A DNA stretch of 64,000 bases from positions 3,224,001-3,288,000 of the forward strand of contig VCCP01000003.1 of NCBI GenBank assembly GCA_005765155.1, in the 5' to 3' direction. Below the pieces are notes generated by a model. It did no database searches, was not told the origin of the DNA, and was given only the letters and a program-made list of their open reading frames with translations. The position numbers were made by a program, and so were the translations under genes. Shown here piece by piece: positions 1-11,906 of this stretch; within the stretch, counting starts at the first letter, position 1; each line of letters begins with the position of its first letter. The DNA is from Zelopaecilomyces penicillatus (lineage: Eukaryota > Ascomycota > Sordariomycetes > Hypocreales > Pseudodiploosporaceae).

Positions 1-51
1 AAGAGTGAAAACCTAGCTTCTTTCATTCAATACAGTTGCAAAACGAAAACA

Positions 52-1074
52 ATGGCCTCCGCAATACAGCTCAAGGAGGAAGGGAACCGCCACTTCCAAT
101 CCGGCGACTATGTTGGTGCTGATGGCTTATATTCCAAGGCGTGAGCTTCCCCCTATTCAGCTCCCACAACATGCAATTTCATTCATTCTTTTTCTATCAC
201 CCCTTTTCTTTAATAATCTTACTTATCTTCATCGTTCAGTATCATTGCCGACCCTAGAAACCAGGCTCTATACACCAATCGCGCCATGGCCCGGCTCAAG
301 CTAAACCTATGGGACTCCGTCATCACCGATTGCCAGACCTGCCTCGACCTTGGAGCCAGCAACATGAAGGCTCATTACTACCTCAGTCAGGCTCAGCTCG
401 CAATTGGTGAATTTGAAGGCGCTCTTGAACATGCTTTGGCCGCTCACAAGCTGTGTGCCGCCACAAACGACAAGTCCCTCGCAGCTGTCACCGCTATTGT
501 CTTGCGGTGTAAGAAGGAGCGTTGGGATCATCAGGAAAAGAGGCGTGTTAGGGAAGCCCAAGACTTAGAGAGGCAGGTGTTGGACCTACTACGCCGAGAT
601 CGTGATGAAACGCTCATGGCGGTTGGTGACGATGTGGTTGAGCGAAGGACAGTTGAAGAGGAGAGTGAGATGAAGCTCTCCTTGCTGACAGGAATCTTTG
701 AGAAGGCAAGAGCCGAGTCAGAAAAGCGACGCGAAGTGCCAGAGTGGGTTATCGACGATATAAGCTTTGGTGTCATGGTCGACCCCGTCATTGTGAGTTA
801 CCATCCCCCTTTTTCTCCCTATTTTGTTTCCTTTTTTTACAATAGATACATCAATAGTTCAGTGTAAAAGATCATCCTTGCTAACCGATGAATTTGGTAG
901 ACAAAAACGGGCAAGTCATACGAACGGGCCGCTATCATGGAGCACCTCCGTCGACACCCCAGCGACCCTTTGACCCGTGAACCTCTTCTGCCCTCGGATC
1001 TTCGACCCAATCTTGGCTTACGACAGGCCTGCGAGGAGTTCCTCGAGGAGAACGGCTGGGCTGTCGACTGGTAA
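52..1074 (+). CDS. CHIP/STUB1-like TPR and U-box E3 ubiquitin ligase
   Basis: Three exons (52-140, 240-792, 901-1074) close in frame to 271 aa. The N-terminal half reads as tetratricopeptide repeats: the spliced segment begins KEEGNRHFQSGDYVGA and continues ADPRNQALYTNRAMARLKL. A charged helical linker follows at about residues 120-195. The C-terminus is a U-box (about 200-271) with VMVDPVITKTGKSYER, DPLTREPLLPSDLRPN and the ending ENGWAVDW. Known family role: CHIP binds Hsp70/Hsp90 C-termini through its TPRs and ubiquitinates chaperone clients through the U-box, in cytosol and nucleus. The second intron interrupts the U-box. The ATG context is aacaATGgc and no upstream in-frame ATG is visible. 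The gene converges on the NIPA gene. The fold is clear; the client set is unknown. Confidence 0.9.
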
Positions 1075-1869
1075 CACGACTTTGCCTATTTTAGCGATGC
1101 CTTTCCCAAGATAAGGTGCTGGTAATTCTTTTGGAGACCATCTACATTTGGTTGCCATCTGTATCTGGCTGCTTTTTTTCTATCCCACATCATGCGAGTA
1201 CCTGGACTTTTGGCGATTAATGCAATGGCATGTAGCATGCATGGCGTTGTTGGATTTGTGATATTCCTCTCATTCTCAGCCCTGTAATTTTGATTATTCA
1301 TTCAAGGCCCACATCACAGCTTTCGTTTCATTCCATCTTCCCACAGTTTGACTTTGTACATAGAGAAGTAAATGTTGATAGGAGCTCGTTGAGGGAAGTT
1401 GCGCACACTGTTCATCTCTGGACTATTACGAGCACATAGAACGAAATATAAGAGTAGCAAGAGGGCATATCTTCCCTTTTATTGATCCAATCAGCAAGAT
1501 TTGAACCTAATCATATTGGCTGCCACCACTACTAGCCTTACTAGCAAGTTTTACTGGCTGTAAGCTCATGTTTCCTATAGTTTCATCATACTGTGCACTC
1601 CCTTCCCCTTTGCTAGAGACATGCCGTTTCATTGAGCTCGTATGCATTGGGGTATCTGTAATGAACCATCCCACAACTTTTGATGCAGTGTTTCACACAA
1701 ACAAAAAGAAATAAAATAAAATAAAAACAATACTTTCCATGCCTCCTTTTTAACGCCTGCCACTTTCCTTTGGTTAAACGCCGGTAAATATGTATGTGAT
1801 AATCATGTCGCCCCCCCTCCTTTTAGATAATGTTTGCGTCTCATCCCCTCATATTAGATCCTGTCCACG
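1075..1869. other. Convergent intergenic region, 3' UTRs
   Basis: This gap lies between the stop codons of two convergent genes and should hold both 3' UTRs. An A-rich stretch near 1700-1730 could serve polyadenylation. I see no credible coding frame. Confidence 0.6.
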
Positions 1870-3744
1870 TCAGAGAAATGCTGGCCCGCCAGGCCCATCT
1901 GAGCCACCTGGTCTACTTGGTTGGGTCCTACCCGGTTCTTCGTCTGGTGTTGACTTTACGAGCCCTATTCGTTCTTCTTCAGTTGGTTGCGGTGTCCTTC
2001 GGAAAACAGTATTGAAAGAAAACTGACGGCGTGCAGAATGTGAAGAATGTGGTGGCGGAGTCGGCGCAAGGCTCTGAGTCTCGTGCTCGACAGGGCCACC
2101 GCCACTGCGATATTCTGTGTTCTGGCGATGAAAAACATGTTCTCTGGTTTGCCCGTAATATGCACCAGTCTCGTCATCATTCGTTTGCCGCGGCACAGCA
2201 ATCTCGGTCAGAGGAACGGGGTGCATGGGACTGCGAACCTTGTCCGTCTCATAGTCGTTGCTGTACGCTGGAAATGCTATCGTGGCATTAGTCCTAGACC
2301 GCCCCCGTAGCGTTCCTGTGATGCTGGAGTAGACGGTGTTGGTGTCATTGTCGTCAATTTCCCCATCCGAGGGAAATTGTGACATGCCTAGAGGAGGATG
2401 CGGGCTGCGAATGCTGGGTGAATGAGGCATTGGCGGAGGCGATGTCGCTGCACGAACTCGTCTACTGGCAAGTGTGCGCCTCCGCCGAATACCGTCCCAC
2501 TCGTACTGAGAATGTCCGTCTTCGCTAATAGGTTCCATGCTCTCTTGCATCCTCTCCTCGTGCAATCGCTTCAGTTCCTCGGCTTCCATCCTCATTCGTG
2601 AGTTTGAAATTCGTCTCACAATGGCCGCTGCGCCTCGGATAGCATCCGCCTTGGGCTCGCTTTCGGGCTGTTCCTGCTCTGCAAGGGTCTGTATCTGATC
2701 CAAATCGCCATTGAAGACGCATGCATCTGGAACATCTTTCGCCGATTTAGAAAGCTGTAAGAGTACCACGCCAGAGCAAATTGTGAGAAAGCCGAGGACG
2801 ACGGTAACGATAGACTGGGCTGTTCCCTTAAAACCCTGGAACAAAACAGCCGACGTTATGATGGTTGTACTCGTAAAGTATACGTAATATGTTGGTGTGA
2901 CTAGAGCGGCGTTATAGAGGTTAAGTGCTTTCTACACAAAGCGCAAGTTAGCGACAGTACTTATCAGAGACTGATGAGAGTGGATCATTTAGCTTACGTT
3001 CAGATAGATGATTTCAGTCAACAAGGTAGCGATGACGAAGACGAAAAGCACCCATAGAAACCATTCCTTATACTGGGGCTGTCCTCCGATCCAGGCAATA
3101 ATAGCTGCGCCGAGCCCCTGCGTGGATACAACACTCAGTCCTCCAACCCAACTGCAGATGGAAATGTAAACTAGCATATTCTTGTTGCCCCATCTTGGGC
3201 CAGCATAGAACGCGGTAAAGGCGGACCCGACCAAGATAACACCCGTATAGGTCAGAAAGCCTGGGGTGATTACAAATTTTTGCATTTGCTGGATGTTAGA
3301 CACAGAAGACGATTGCGGGGCGTTCATGACAATGACGACAGAGCCGACAATGCAGAGAAAACATGCGACTTTTCCCACCAAGCTGAGGCGCTCCTTGAGA
3401 AAAATGGCCGAGAAAACAGTGGTAATGACGACAGAAAGTGCTCCAAGAGGAGTAACTAAGATGGCATCCGTAAAGGCGTAGGCGACAAAGTTGCATATTT
3501 CACCAATAATCATAAGAATCATGCCAGCCCACCAATAGGTATTTTTCAAGTATCCGTATCCCTCGCCTGCCACCTCATTGTATTTCTCGTTCGCTTTGAG
3601 CAGCCCGACCTTTTTGAGCACAAACGACGTTCCAATAAAGACGCCGGAGCCAATGGCCAGGCCGATGCCAACAGCCTTATAGAAGGGCGGTCGCTCACTC
3701 CCACCAATGGAGACACCGTTTCGACCAAAGAGCTCGTGCTCCAT
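1870..3744 (-). CDS. NIPA-like magnesium transporter (DUF803 family)
   Basis: Two exons (2998-3744, 1870-2931) joined by a 66-bp intron give 602 aa. About the first 310 residues are a multi-pass membrane domain of the NIPA/DMT fold, with GIGLAIGSGVFIGTSFVLKK, CNFVAYAFTDAILVTPLGAL, SVVITTVFSAIFLKERL and, across the splice, NKALNLYNAALVTPTYYVYF. NIPA proteins move Mg2+ across the plasma membrane or endosomes. The remaining roughly 290 residues are a hydrophilic tail rich in Ser, Pro and Arg, probably cytosolic and perhaps phosphorylated. The ATG at 3744 (MEHELFGRNG) is chosen because the open frame further upstream offers only a GTG near 3825. Membrane function is confident; ion specificity rests on the family. 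Confidence 0.9.
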
Positions 3745-6700
3745 GGTGTAACCGGCCGTCGGGAGGCAAACCCGAGCAAATGGAAATAAGAACGGTTCGG
3801 GTCGGGGGAAGTCGAGCTTGTTCACATGGGAGGTGACGTCGGGAAGAGCGCAACGGATAAGTAACGTATATTTTTTTTTTCGTTGATGGCTTAATGTGGC
3901 ATTTGTTGGGCAGTTGTCGAATCAAAACAGAGACGAGAGAGTGAGAACCCGCGGAGAAGTGAAAGAAATCGAAGCTTCCAAGAAAGATAAAACCCAGACG
4001 GGAAGGGGAGTTCAGAAATGGCCAAGAAGACGGCGGCGAATGGTAATGATTCTTGTCAACGGAAATATCGAGATGGGAGGAGAAAAAGAGCTTCCGGACG
4101 TGTTGAGAAACATTCCAAGGCCAAGGGGGCGTCACCGAGGACGGAGGCTGAGACAGCAGCCGCCGACATGTGGTCTCCAGGGGATGCCTCCACTGCAACG
4201 TGCCTCCCAGACCTGTTGACCTCCTAATGATACCTGGATGGACCTCCCTATGCACACCCACTGTATGTATCTAGCCTACCTAGGTATTATAACCCCACCA
4301 CCGAGGCTGCTGCGGAGCTCTGGAACGGGCAACGCAGCTGCTGCCAGGGCTTTTTATAGCAGCTCAACCATTGAACCAGCCAATCTCCAAGCACTGCTAA
4401 GCACTGGCTGGGGCCGCAGCCGCGGTGGGGTTCCATTGCACCAGGCCTAATAGGCGCGGAACCGCCGTCGGGCTAAAGAAAGAAAGCTCCAAGTATGTTT
4501 ACCGTAATTAAGCAACACCAAACTACTGCATACGCTGCATACGCAATCTCAGAAGTAGATCAGCATTCCCTCCCCCAGCTGTTGAGCAAAAAGGGGCTGA
4601 TGCGAATGCTTCACAGAGGTGAGTATTGCGATGTAGATCTGTCGTAGAAGTCAACGTCAAGGTTTGGAGAAGGGTGCACATGGGATCATTTCTAGAATGG
4701 AACCTCGTCGCACGCGACCGAGCTGTTGTAATTGTGCATCGAGCCAACGGTACGAATACGAGCAAGGGCGAAAAACAAGGTCTTGGGAAAAAGCCATGAC
4801 GCGGTTCGTCAGCGAAGCCACCGCCACGCGGCTGGTTGGTGGCTACCCGTCAAGCCACACTGGGCAGAACTTCCGCTTTCGAGTGTGGATGGAGAACTCG
4901 AGGACTGTTCAACCATTCATCAACACCTATCCACCAAAAGGCGTTGCCAACTATTAACTACCTACTGTTACACAGCAAGGGAGAGTGTTTTCTTGTCGAA
5001 GCCAGGCATGGTGTCAAACGGTGGGAATTTGGACGGAGGCATCCCGAAACAAAACTAACCCCTCCAGATGGTTGGTTGTCCCAACAGCATCCTTGTTTCA
5101 AACCAGGATGACCAGCATGCAATGCAGGGCCCTAGTGGCTTCGTACTGTATAGAAACATTGTTGTTATGCCTGGGTAATTGAGTTATTTGGCCGTTACAA
5201 CAGACGCCATCTTTCTTAGCCAAACCTTGCTGGTTCGCCAGGGATCAATCTTGCCCTTTGTGTTGCACGACTACCTACCTGTCCTGGGATATCTCCAGAC
5301 TCCACCCACGTTTGAGCGTGTTCACCGTGGCAACGGGCTGAATTGCATACCAAATCCGGGAACTATTCGCCGAGCACAGTCTTTAAATCAATGCTAGGAA
5401 GATTGGTTTCAATGCGCGAACCACCACACCACTCATGTTCCCGCCCAACATGTTTGCACATATCTGCGCCATGTCTAGTTTCGTCTCCCTCCAGCGAGGC
5501 GAGAACCCCCATGGTTGGCCATGATCTTAAACACACCGGGACGATATAGATGCGGCTTGCATCACCTAGCTTGAGAATAATTCCATCAAGCGTGCGCACA
5601 TACACACTGTAGTGGTTATAATGAAATTCTTCAATGTGCTGCAAAAGTTTCTAGCCCGAGTCCTTCCCGTCGCATCATCAACCCTAACCCTATAGAATAG
5701 CGAACATGTGTGAAAGCTGAGCAACAGCATAATGCAGATTGCCTGCGATACAAACCGAAGTCACCATAATCCAGGCAGGTAACAAGAATAGTATCTGATG
5801 ATTAAAGGGTGACTCCGAGCTGGCCATGGCAGAAGATGGAGGAAATCTGCCAACTTGGAGGCGAAATGGCACGGCTTTTATCGACGCTGCCCATCATGAG
5901 ATCATTACAATTATGTTCCATGATTATTTTCTATTTCGAAGTCCTAGACTCTATCGGTACAGATGCATCCGCCGACCAAAATATCAAGCTGGTGTACTAA
6001 AATGGAAGCACACCATCAATACTCTCGCCATATCATTACTAATCTCATTTCCTCGTTATCATTCAGTGGTAGATAGCATCGTTTGGATCTGAAAATCTTT
6101 TCTACTTGGTTTTAAAAGTCTTTAATTCCCAGGTTAATAAGTTTGTCTCTGTATTGTCATCTGAATCAAGGCCCAGTTGAGAGTAATTTTACATTCACCC
6201 CACAATTTTACATTCGAGTTGATCGTGGTCGCATCTTGCACTACTGCCAGTTGTGATACAGCAGGGCAATTGATGAGAACTATGATGATGTTCCAAGCCC
6301 ATATCCGATGAAGATGTCGGAGTGACGCCGACTTTACCGTCTAGGAAGCCAGCAAGTTGAGACCATATTGAGATCTTATGAGGCTGGTATTAATAAAGAA
6401 TACCAAAACCAGACTAGGGTTACATTCTTACATCCCAGGTATTCACTGATTTGTCAAACATCGTCTGTCGTATAAATATGGAGAGTTTTCACAGTAACGG
6501 ACTGGATCAGCCATTATAGAAAGTCCAAACCTACCACCTATACTATTACTATAAGATGTCAAAATATCTCCCTTCAGTATATGCTGATCTGGTTTTAATC
6601 ATTGATGCAGGATGTTAAACGTTTCATCAAGTCATCGTCTACATATCTACACACTACGCCTGTCTTCGCTGGAACCTGGACAGCTAACGTCTGTCTGATA

Positions 6701-6778
6701 GCGACTATGAGGCTGTAATTCGGGTCTTGATCCGGAGATTTCTAGAACTCTGATCAAATAAGATGAGCATAGAAAGGA

Positions 6779-6809
6779 TTTTTTTTTTTTTGGGGGGGGG
6801 GGGGGGGGG
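6779..6809. repeat. Homopolymer tract T(13)G(18)
   Basis: Thirteen T are followed directly by eighteen G. Such tracts are slippage-prone and may be partly an assembly artefact. No gene is affected. Confidence 0.9.
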
Positions 6810-8344
6810 TAAGTTTGGAGTAAGCTGCTGCGTAAGGTATATTACCTTTTTTACGTCTTAACCGCTCAAGCATTGAGCAAAGATCTACGAGCCTAGTTTT
6901 GTAGCTAAAAAAGGGGTGCTCGCGACGAAAATCCTGTTAACAAGTGATGCACAGAACTTGATTTGCTCTAGAGGTACAGCAGAAGTCAATTGTCGTGTGT
7001 AGATGTCTACATAGACATGGCAATGGCAAGGGTTGGGTTTCTTTGTAGGCCGGAAGACAGATACTTCGTTCATCCAAAGATTTACTGTGGATAGATGATG
7101 TAAAGCCGAAAGGAGCTCAGAGAGAAACAAAATGGAAAGAATATAAAGCTGGACATACTGTGACCTTGCTACGAGTCTATTATGCCGTAGCTGCTTTTAG
7201 GGCCCCACAACTCCCTTGGTATCCCGATTCTGATCACAAACCCTAAATCACGGCTTCTTCCAATGACGCCTCGTGGTGCTTCAGAAACATCCAGTCACGT
7301 ACGATCATTGCATTACTTCAATAATAAGAGGGCCACATGATGATGTTGTTGAGAAATCCTGCAAATAGATGTTGTCCTTGAGACTGAAAGCTTGTGAACC
7401 ATCTTCTGTGAATCCGAAAGACATTTCCAGGAGGAAGACTTTTGACACGATTTGCATCACAGTTCAAGAGGTGGCATTGAAGTTTGCGACTAGTTTTAGC
7501 AAGGGAAAATAACCCGTGGTACTATAATCGCCCACCTGTTTCCAATACAATCAGCGCGGTCATACAGAAGGTAAGAGGTGGCCATGCATGGCTATTATGT
7601 AGTTATTGTCCAAAATTCGAACGTGGGCACTGCTTGATGGGTTGAGTACTACCCATACTTATACGAAAATACGGGTAGACGGGAAATGCCACAACGCAAT
7701 TTGCCTATGTGGTCGGGAACCCCGTGAACGGCAAGGGAAAACCGCTCAGATGAAACATTGTCAGTCAAATCTCAGTGCCGCAGAGAACGGGATAAGAAAC
7801 ACTGTTTCCGACTCTGCTCGCCATGGCCGCAGATCTCTATACACCTACTTTCTCATTCAGCAGCTGACTAACTGGTTATTATCATCTTAGTGTCGTTGCT
7901 GAGGTTGGCAACTGACTAGTATGGCAATGCAGTTTCCATGAAGACAAGGATGCGAGTCGGTGGCTTCTTTCTATTTGCAGTTTACTCTGCTGATAGATAG
8001 ATACGTAGGTGTACTAGTTCCCCACGAGGTACGCAGGCATGTCCCAGCCCACTTTGGCCGATTAGTTCGTTGGGATACCGAGATTCATGTTGACTCGATC
8101 AGGGTTGACAGTGGCCAATCGGCACATTGAGTTGCCTCTTTGAGCAACGCGCGTCACAAGCTCATTCACTGGCAAATTGTGAGCAGGACAAATTTTCCCG
8201 TCCACTAGAATGTATTTAAGTAGCAGCTTCATTGAGGTTTTGCGACTTTACATTGCGGTTGGACTAGAAAACCGCTTTTCCCCCCCTGTCAGAGCACACG
8301 CTAGTATGGTGTTTGACATGACTTACTAGTTATCCCGATCATTT

Positions 8345-8368
8345 CCCCCCCCCCCCCCCCCCCCCCCC
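8345..8368. repeat. Homopolymer tract C(24)
   Basis: Twenty-four consecutive C lie about 0.5 kb upstream of the small secreted protein gene at 8872. The length is probably polymorphic or uncertain in sequencing. Confidence 0.9.
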
Positions 8369-8744
8369 ATCCCCAAGGGGATCCCGATTGGCATGGACAG
8401 TCGTTTTTGTCTTTCAGTACTCCGTAGAAGGCCTGCAATTGGCTTCTGGCACTTGGAAATGGTGTCATAAGCATCGCAAGCGCGTTTTCTTTGCTTATTT
8501 GAGTCTGGCCGACCGTCTGTTTGGAGCTCGACGAACTGGTTTGCATGTAAGCTGACAGCAGCAAACTAACTAACTCTTGTGATGGAAATATCCCACTCAG
8601 CTTCCCAAAGGCTAACTAACGAACCTCCTCGTGCTCCTTTGCAATGTTTTACTAGAAGCGTCTGTGTTGGTGTTGGTGGCCATTTCCCACCCACCCCCAT
8701 CTGGAGCCGATGAAGAAAGAGTAGAAGTGCCCATGAAACATTTC

Positions 8745-8753
8745 TATATAAAG
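8745..8753 (+). promoter_or_regulatory. TATA box of the 8872 secreted-protein gene
   Basis: A near-consensus TATATAAAG lies 119 bp upstream of the ATG. A start about 30 bp downstream would leave a leader of roughly 90 nt, which is reasonable for a strongly regulated fungal gene. This is inference from motif and position. Confidence 0.55.
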
Positions 8754-8871
8754 TAGCTTACCCGTCTTGGCCCATTCTTTCAGATTGAGAGTAGTATACT
8801 CCTTTCAACCATTCACCTCAAACAGAAACAGAACAAAAACGCTCACCCCAGTCGCACATATCCCCCCCACC

Positions 8872-9326
8872 ATGCATATTCAGTCTGTGTTGCTGGGTCT
8901 CTTGGCCCTTCCTACCGCTTTGGCAGCAGACTGCTACTGGGAGGACGGGAACCCTGGCGCCTCAGAAGCGCAATTAAACGCAGCGGCCAGAAAAGTCTGT
9001 GCTGAACAGCAGAGGTCGTACCATATGGGTATCGGCAACAAAAAATATATAGATGTCTCTTGGAGCGGCAATGGTCTAAGATTCTGTTTTGTAAGTTTGC
9101 TCCAAGCATTATGTTTTCCCGCACAGCGGGGAAACTCTTGTTGATTCCAAGGCGAATTGCACTGCTGGGTTGTCACTGGTTTCTAACACAATAATTATAG
9201 GATGCTTTTGATGATATTATCAAGTCGTGCGTACTGAAGAAGGGGCGTGCTGGTGGCGAATGGAAATGGTCGAAAAATGGTGTCACGGAGATCTATACAC
9301 TCAAGACTTATATTGGCCCCAAATGA
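8872..9326 (+). CDS. Small secreted cysteine-containing protein (candidate effector)
   Basis: Two exons (8872-9090, 9201-9326) give 114 aa. The intron has a gtaagt donor, a ctaac branch-like site and an attatag acceptor. Residues 1-18 form a signal peptide (MHIQSVLLGLLALPTALA) with cleavage likely before ADCYW. The mature chain of about 96 aa has four Cys (DCYW, KVCAEQ, RFCF, KSCVL), enough for two disulfides, and no transmembrane segment. I recognise no named family. Size, secretion signal, cysteines, TATA box and gene-poor surroundings fit an effector or antimicrobial-type secreted protein, but that role is inference. The exon model is well supported because the alternative unspliced frame soon loses protein character. 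Confidence 0.75.
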
Positions 9327-10126
9327 TTTTTTGGCACCATGGATTTCCTCATATAATTAATCATTGTAAAAAAAAACCATCTTTTGAAACTTGTTTACGA
9401 AGTCGTTTTGCCGGTAATATCTTCCTGGTGATAAGATTGATAACCTGTCTTGTATTTCCCGCCTATCCTCAAGTTAGATGGGTTGTGGTGTGGTAAGGAT
9501 CTACTGCATGTCAATCTAAGTGTTTACCTGACACCTGCCTGGGCTTACATAGACCAGTCACTGTTAGAAGCTCAGAGTAAAATGACGGAACGGGGCATGA
9601 AAGCGGCCATTAGTCTAAGTGGGAAATCCACATATAGTTATTCTCATTGCCTACACCATAAATTAAATCGTTCTGTTCCATGTGGATGGTGAGGTTTTCT
9701 GGCCGACTGCCGTGGTCAACACGCCGCCGCTCCGGCCCCACTAGCCTCCGATGGCTCCGAGCTTGATCACATCTCAATGTTGGAATAAGCAATGATGGAA
9801 AGAAGAGATGCACACTATTCACATTGGTTTAAGTAGAAGCTACTGATCATGGCTCATTGATATATTCTGAATGAATCTGACGGTCGTCTGGACACCGTAT
9901 CAACATTCACGTTTCCAGCCTCACCAGCAAAGTCAAGAGCACCATTCCCAGGATCTTGTGGCCAGTTTTCTATTCAGCGAGCTACTAGCTCCTGCTTTCT
10001 ATAGGCCTGCACCATACACTCCATATCGTAAACCCAATACAACTCTGTAAACATCTTCCTCTCATCATCAACAAGACCTGAATCTACGCAGGCTTCTTGT
10101 AAAATTGTCGGTCCAATGTTCCATCC
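9327..10126. other. Intergenic region between two small secreted-protein genes
   Basis: This is the convergent gap between the 8872 (+) and 10309 (-) genes. Open frames here lack protein-like character, and I see no repeat or RNA gene. Confidence 0.5.
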
Positions 10127-10309
10127 TTAACGGCGGACGCATGTGCCGAGGACGCTCAAGTCGCCATTAGGCCTGCAGTAATAGCCCGCAGGGCACGTGT
10201 TTCTTCCAATAGTGCAGCCTTGGCGGGCGATGAGATCCTCATTGGGAGCTGGGGCGGCAGTGGCGAGGCCAACGAGGGCCAGAGTGCTGATGATGCTGAT
10301 GAAATGCAT
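10127..10309 (-). CDS. Very small secreted cysteine-rich protein (60 aa)
   Basis: A single coding exon encodes 60 aa. Residues 1-19 are a signal peptide (MHFISIISTLALVGLATAA), followed by a short propeptide-like stretch ending NEDLIARQ. The mature part is about 30 residues with four Cys in CTIGRNTCPAGYYC and GTC, so two disulfides are likely. ARQ could be a processing site. The ATG at 10309 is preferred over one at 10345 because the upstream part reads as 5' UTR: a good intron (gtaaatac donor at 10438, ttctacag acceptor at 10330) would remove that upstream ATG. Function is unknown; an effector or antimicrobial peptide is the natural guess. Confidence 0.75.
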   Translation of the reverse strand: MHFISIISTLALVGLATAAPAPNEDLIARQGCTIGRNTCPAGYYCRPNGDLSVLGTCVRR

Positions 10310-11906
10310 TTTTGTTGATATTTGGTTGTCTGTAGAAGCTTCCATTAGTTAGGGGGCCAAATGTTGTACATTTCTTTTGCGGGCCCTGTTTCGTCGGGAG
10401 GAGAATGGGAGATACTGCTGAAGAAGGTGTGTATTTACCTTGAAGGTGATTGTGCAAGTTGAGGATGTAGTGGTGTGGATTGAATGTTGATGCTGAGACT
10501 GATGAAGAGTATTTGAATTGAAGAAAGACGATATAAAGCTGTATTTATAGATGTTTTCGTTCTTTTCCTCTCATTCAGACTCTCCTCACTCGGTCTCCAA
10601 CACCCTAACAACAATTCATGAGTGTTACTTTGCGCTTACACATTCAAAATTGACGACGAGCAGGGTTTATTGCAAGATAGCTGCTCCATTCTAGATTGAA
10701 CATTCGCTCATCAACGGATACTCACGTAAGAAGAAGATGCCCAAGGTTCAGAAAACCTCTATTAAAAGAAACACCCATTCTCCTCTTTCGGCACAGGCGA
10801 TCGTGATTTGGGGGGCTTGCCAAGCATCGTGGGGAAAGACCTTGTCGTTGTCGTAACTCTATAGATATTGGCTCGGGAAAGCCCAATCAGCCGAACCAGG
10901 GGGAGGCTTGTCAGTTGGAGCTCTGCGTGGTGTGACCTGACATCAACAAACAGCATCCAGAACCCTTAGCAAGCGTCTGCTCAGCATGCAGCGTTAGAAA
11001 GCCTCGGCGTGCAAGACTACCTGCTAGGTAGCTGGCGCGCCTACACAGGAACTATCCCCATACCCCGGGTGATGAAGGATGGGATCGGATAGGCTCGGAA
11101 GAGAGAGACACTGTTCCCCAGACAAAGTCCAAACTCTGGCACTTGAGTTCCTGGTCTGCAAGCCACAAGATATCGTATCCCACCGGCAACTCTAGCTGGT
11201 TTAGTGATGGACAGCCAGGTTAAATAAAATGCTTCGCCCAGTCTTCCCCTTTTTGTGTTCTATTGCAACGGATGATCCTGAGTAAGTTCACTCTATTACT
11301 AAGTTGTATGAGTTCGCATGAGATGGCTCAACAAAGCCGGATCCGTATTCTGGCTTGGCAATTTTTCATCCAACCGGAGGATAGGAGACTCGTCGCGCGA
11401 ATTCTCAATGGTGAGTCCAGGCAGGGGGGTGATTTCAGAACTAAGATGTAGCGCAAGTGAGATCACCCACCATAAGCACACGTACAGTCATATTGCTCTG
11501 GAACGATATGTGGAAGAACAGTGTGCCATTATATCAGCACCAATTTCAACGAGATCCAGCGAGATAAGATGAATAGAGACGTCCGCATGATGTAAGTGGT
11601 ATAGAATTCATATCTTTAAGATCAAGTGTAGCTTCTCACTTCACGAGGTAAATAGCAGTCTTGATAGACAAAAGACGACACAGTACGAACACTTTTGTCA
11701 TACTGCTTCTGATACACTGTGCTTCGGCCCCTCGGCACTAAGCCTTTTCCGGGTTCCACCAAACCACTACCCACATGGAATCTTGATCTCAAAGCTTCAA
11801 TCCCGAAAAGTAAGTGTGCCTTTCGTCATCCAGCGCAACCGCCAATCGCCCGTCCCCCCCAATTGGCAGCCGACACGGCCTCCTTCGTGTCTCCTCGCCC
11901 CAAACC
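10310..11906. other. Divergent intergenic region
   Basis: It contains the leader and promoter of the 10309 gene on the left and the promoter of the dihydroorotate dehydrogenase gene on the right. Short frames such as 10762-10956 (-) show no family-like sequence. No repeat is recognised. Confidence 0.5.
10542..10549 (-). promoter_or_regulatory. Probable TATA box of the 60-aa secreted protein gene
   Basis: TATAAATA on the minus strand lies about 235 bp upstream of the ATG. With the proposed 109-bp leader intron (10330-10438) the mature 5' UTR would be near 100 nt. Inference only. Confidence 0.45.

Larger units (their letters stand above)
3745..8871. other. Gene-poor region of about 5 kb
   Basis: No open frame here has a convincing product; the longest ones start at non-ATG codons or lack family-like sequence. 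The NIPA promoter and leader occupy the left edge. Long T/G and C homopolymers lie at 6779-6809 and 8345-8368, and a short telomere-like AACCCT repeat lies at 5680-5692. Much of 5.7-8.3 kb looks AT-rich and could be decayed repeat DNA. I cannot name an element. Confidence 0.5.

Noticed and set aside
3745..3825. Longer N-terminus for the NIPA gene starting near 3825
   Set aside because: The only upstream in-frame start is GTG; the ATG at 3744 begins family-like sequence.
10762..10956. 64-codon minus-strand frame with ATG
   Set aside because: No signal peptide or conserved motif and no supporting context.
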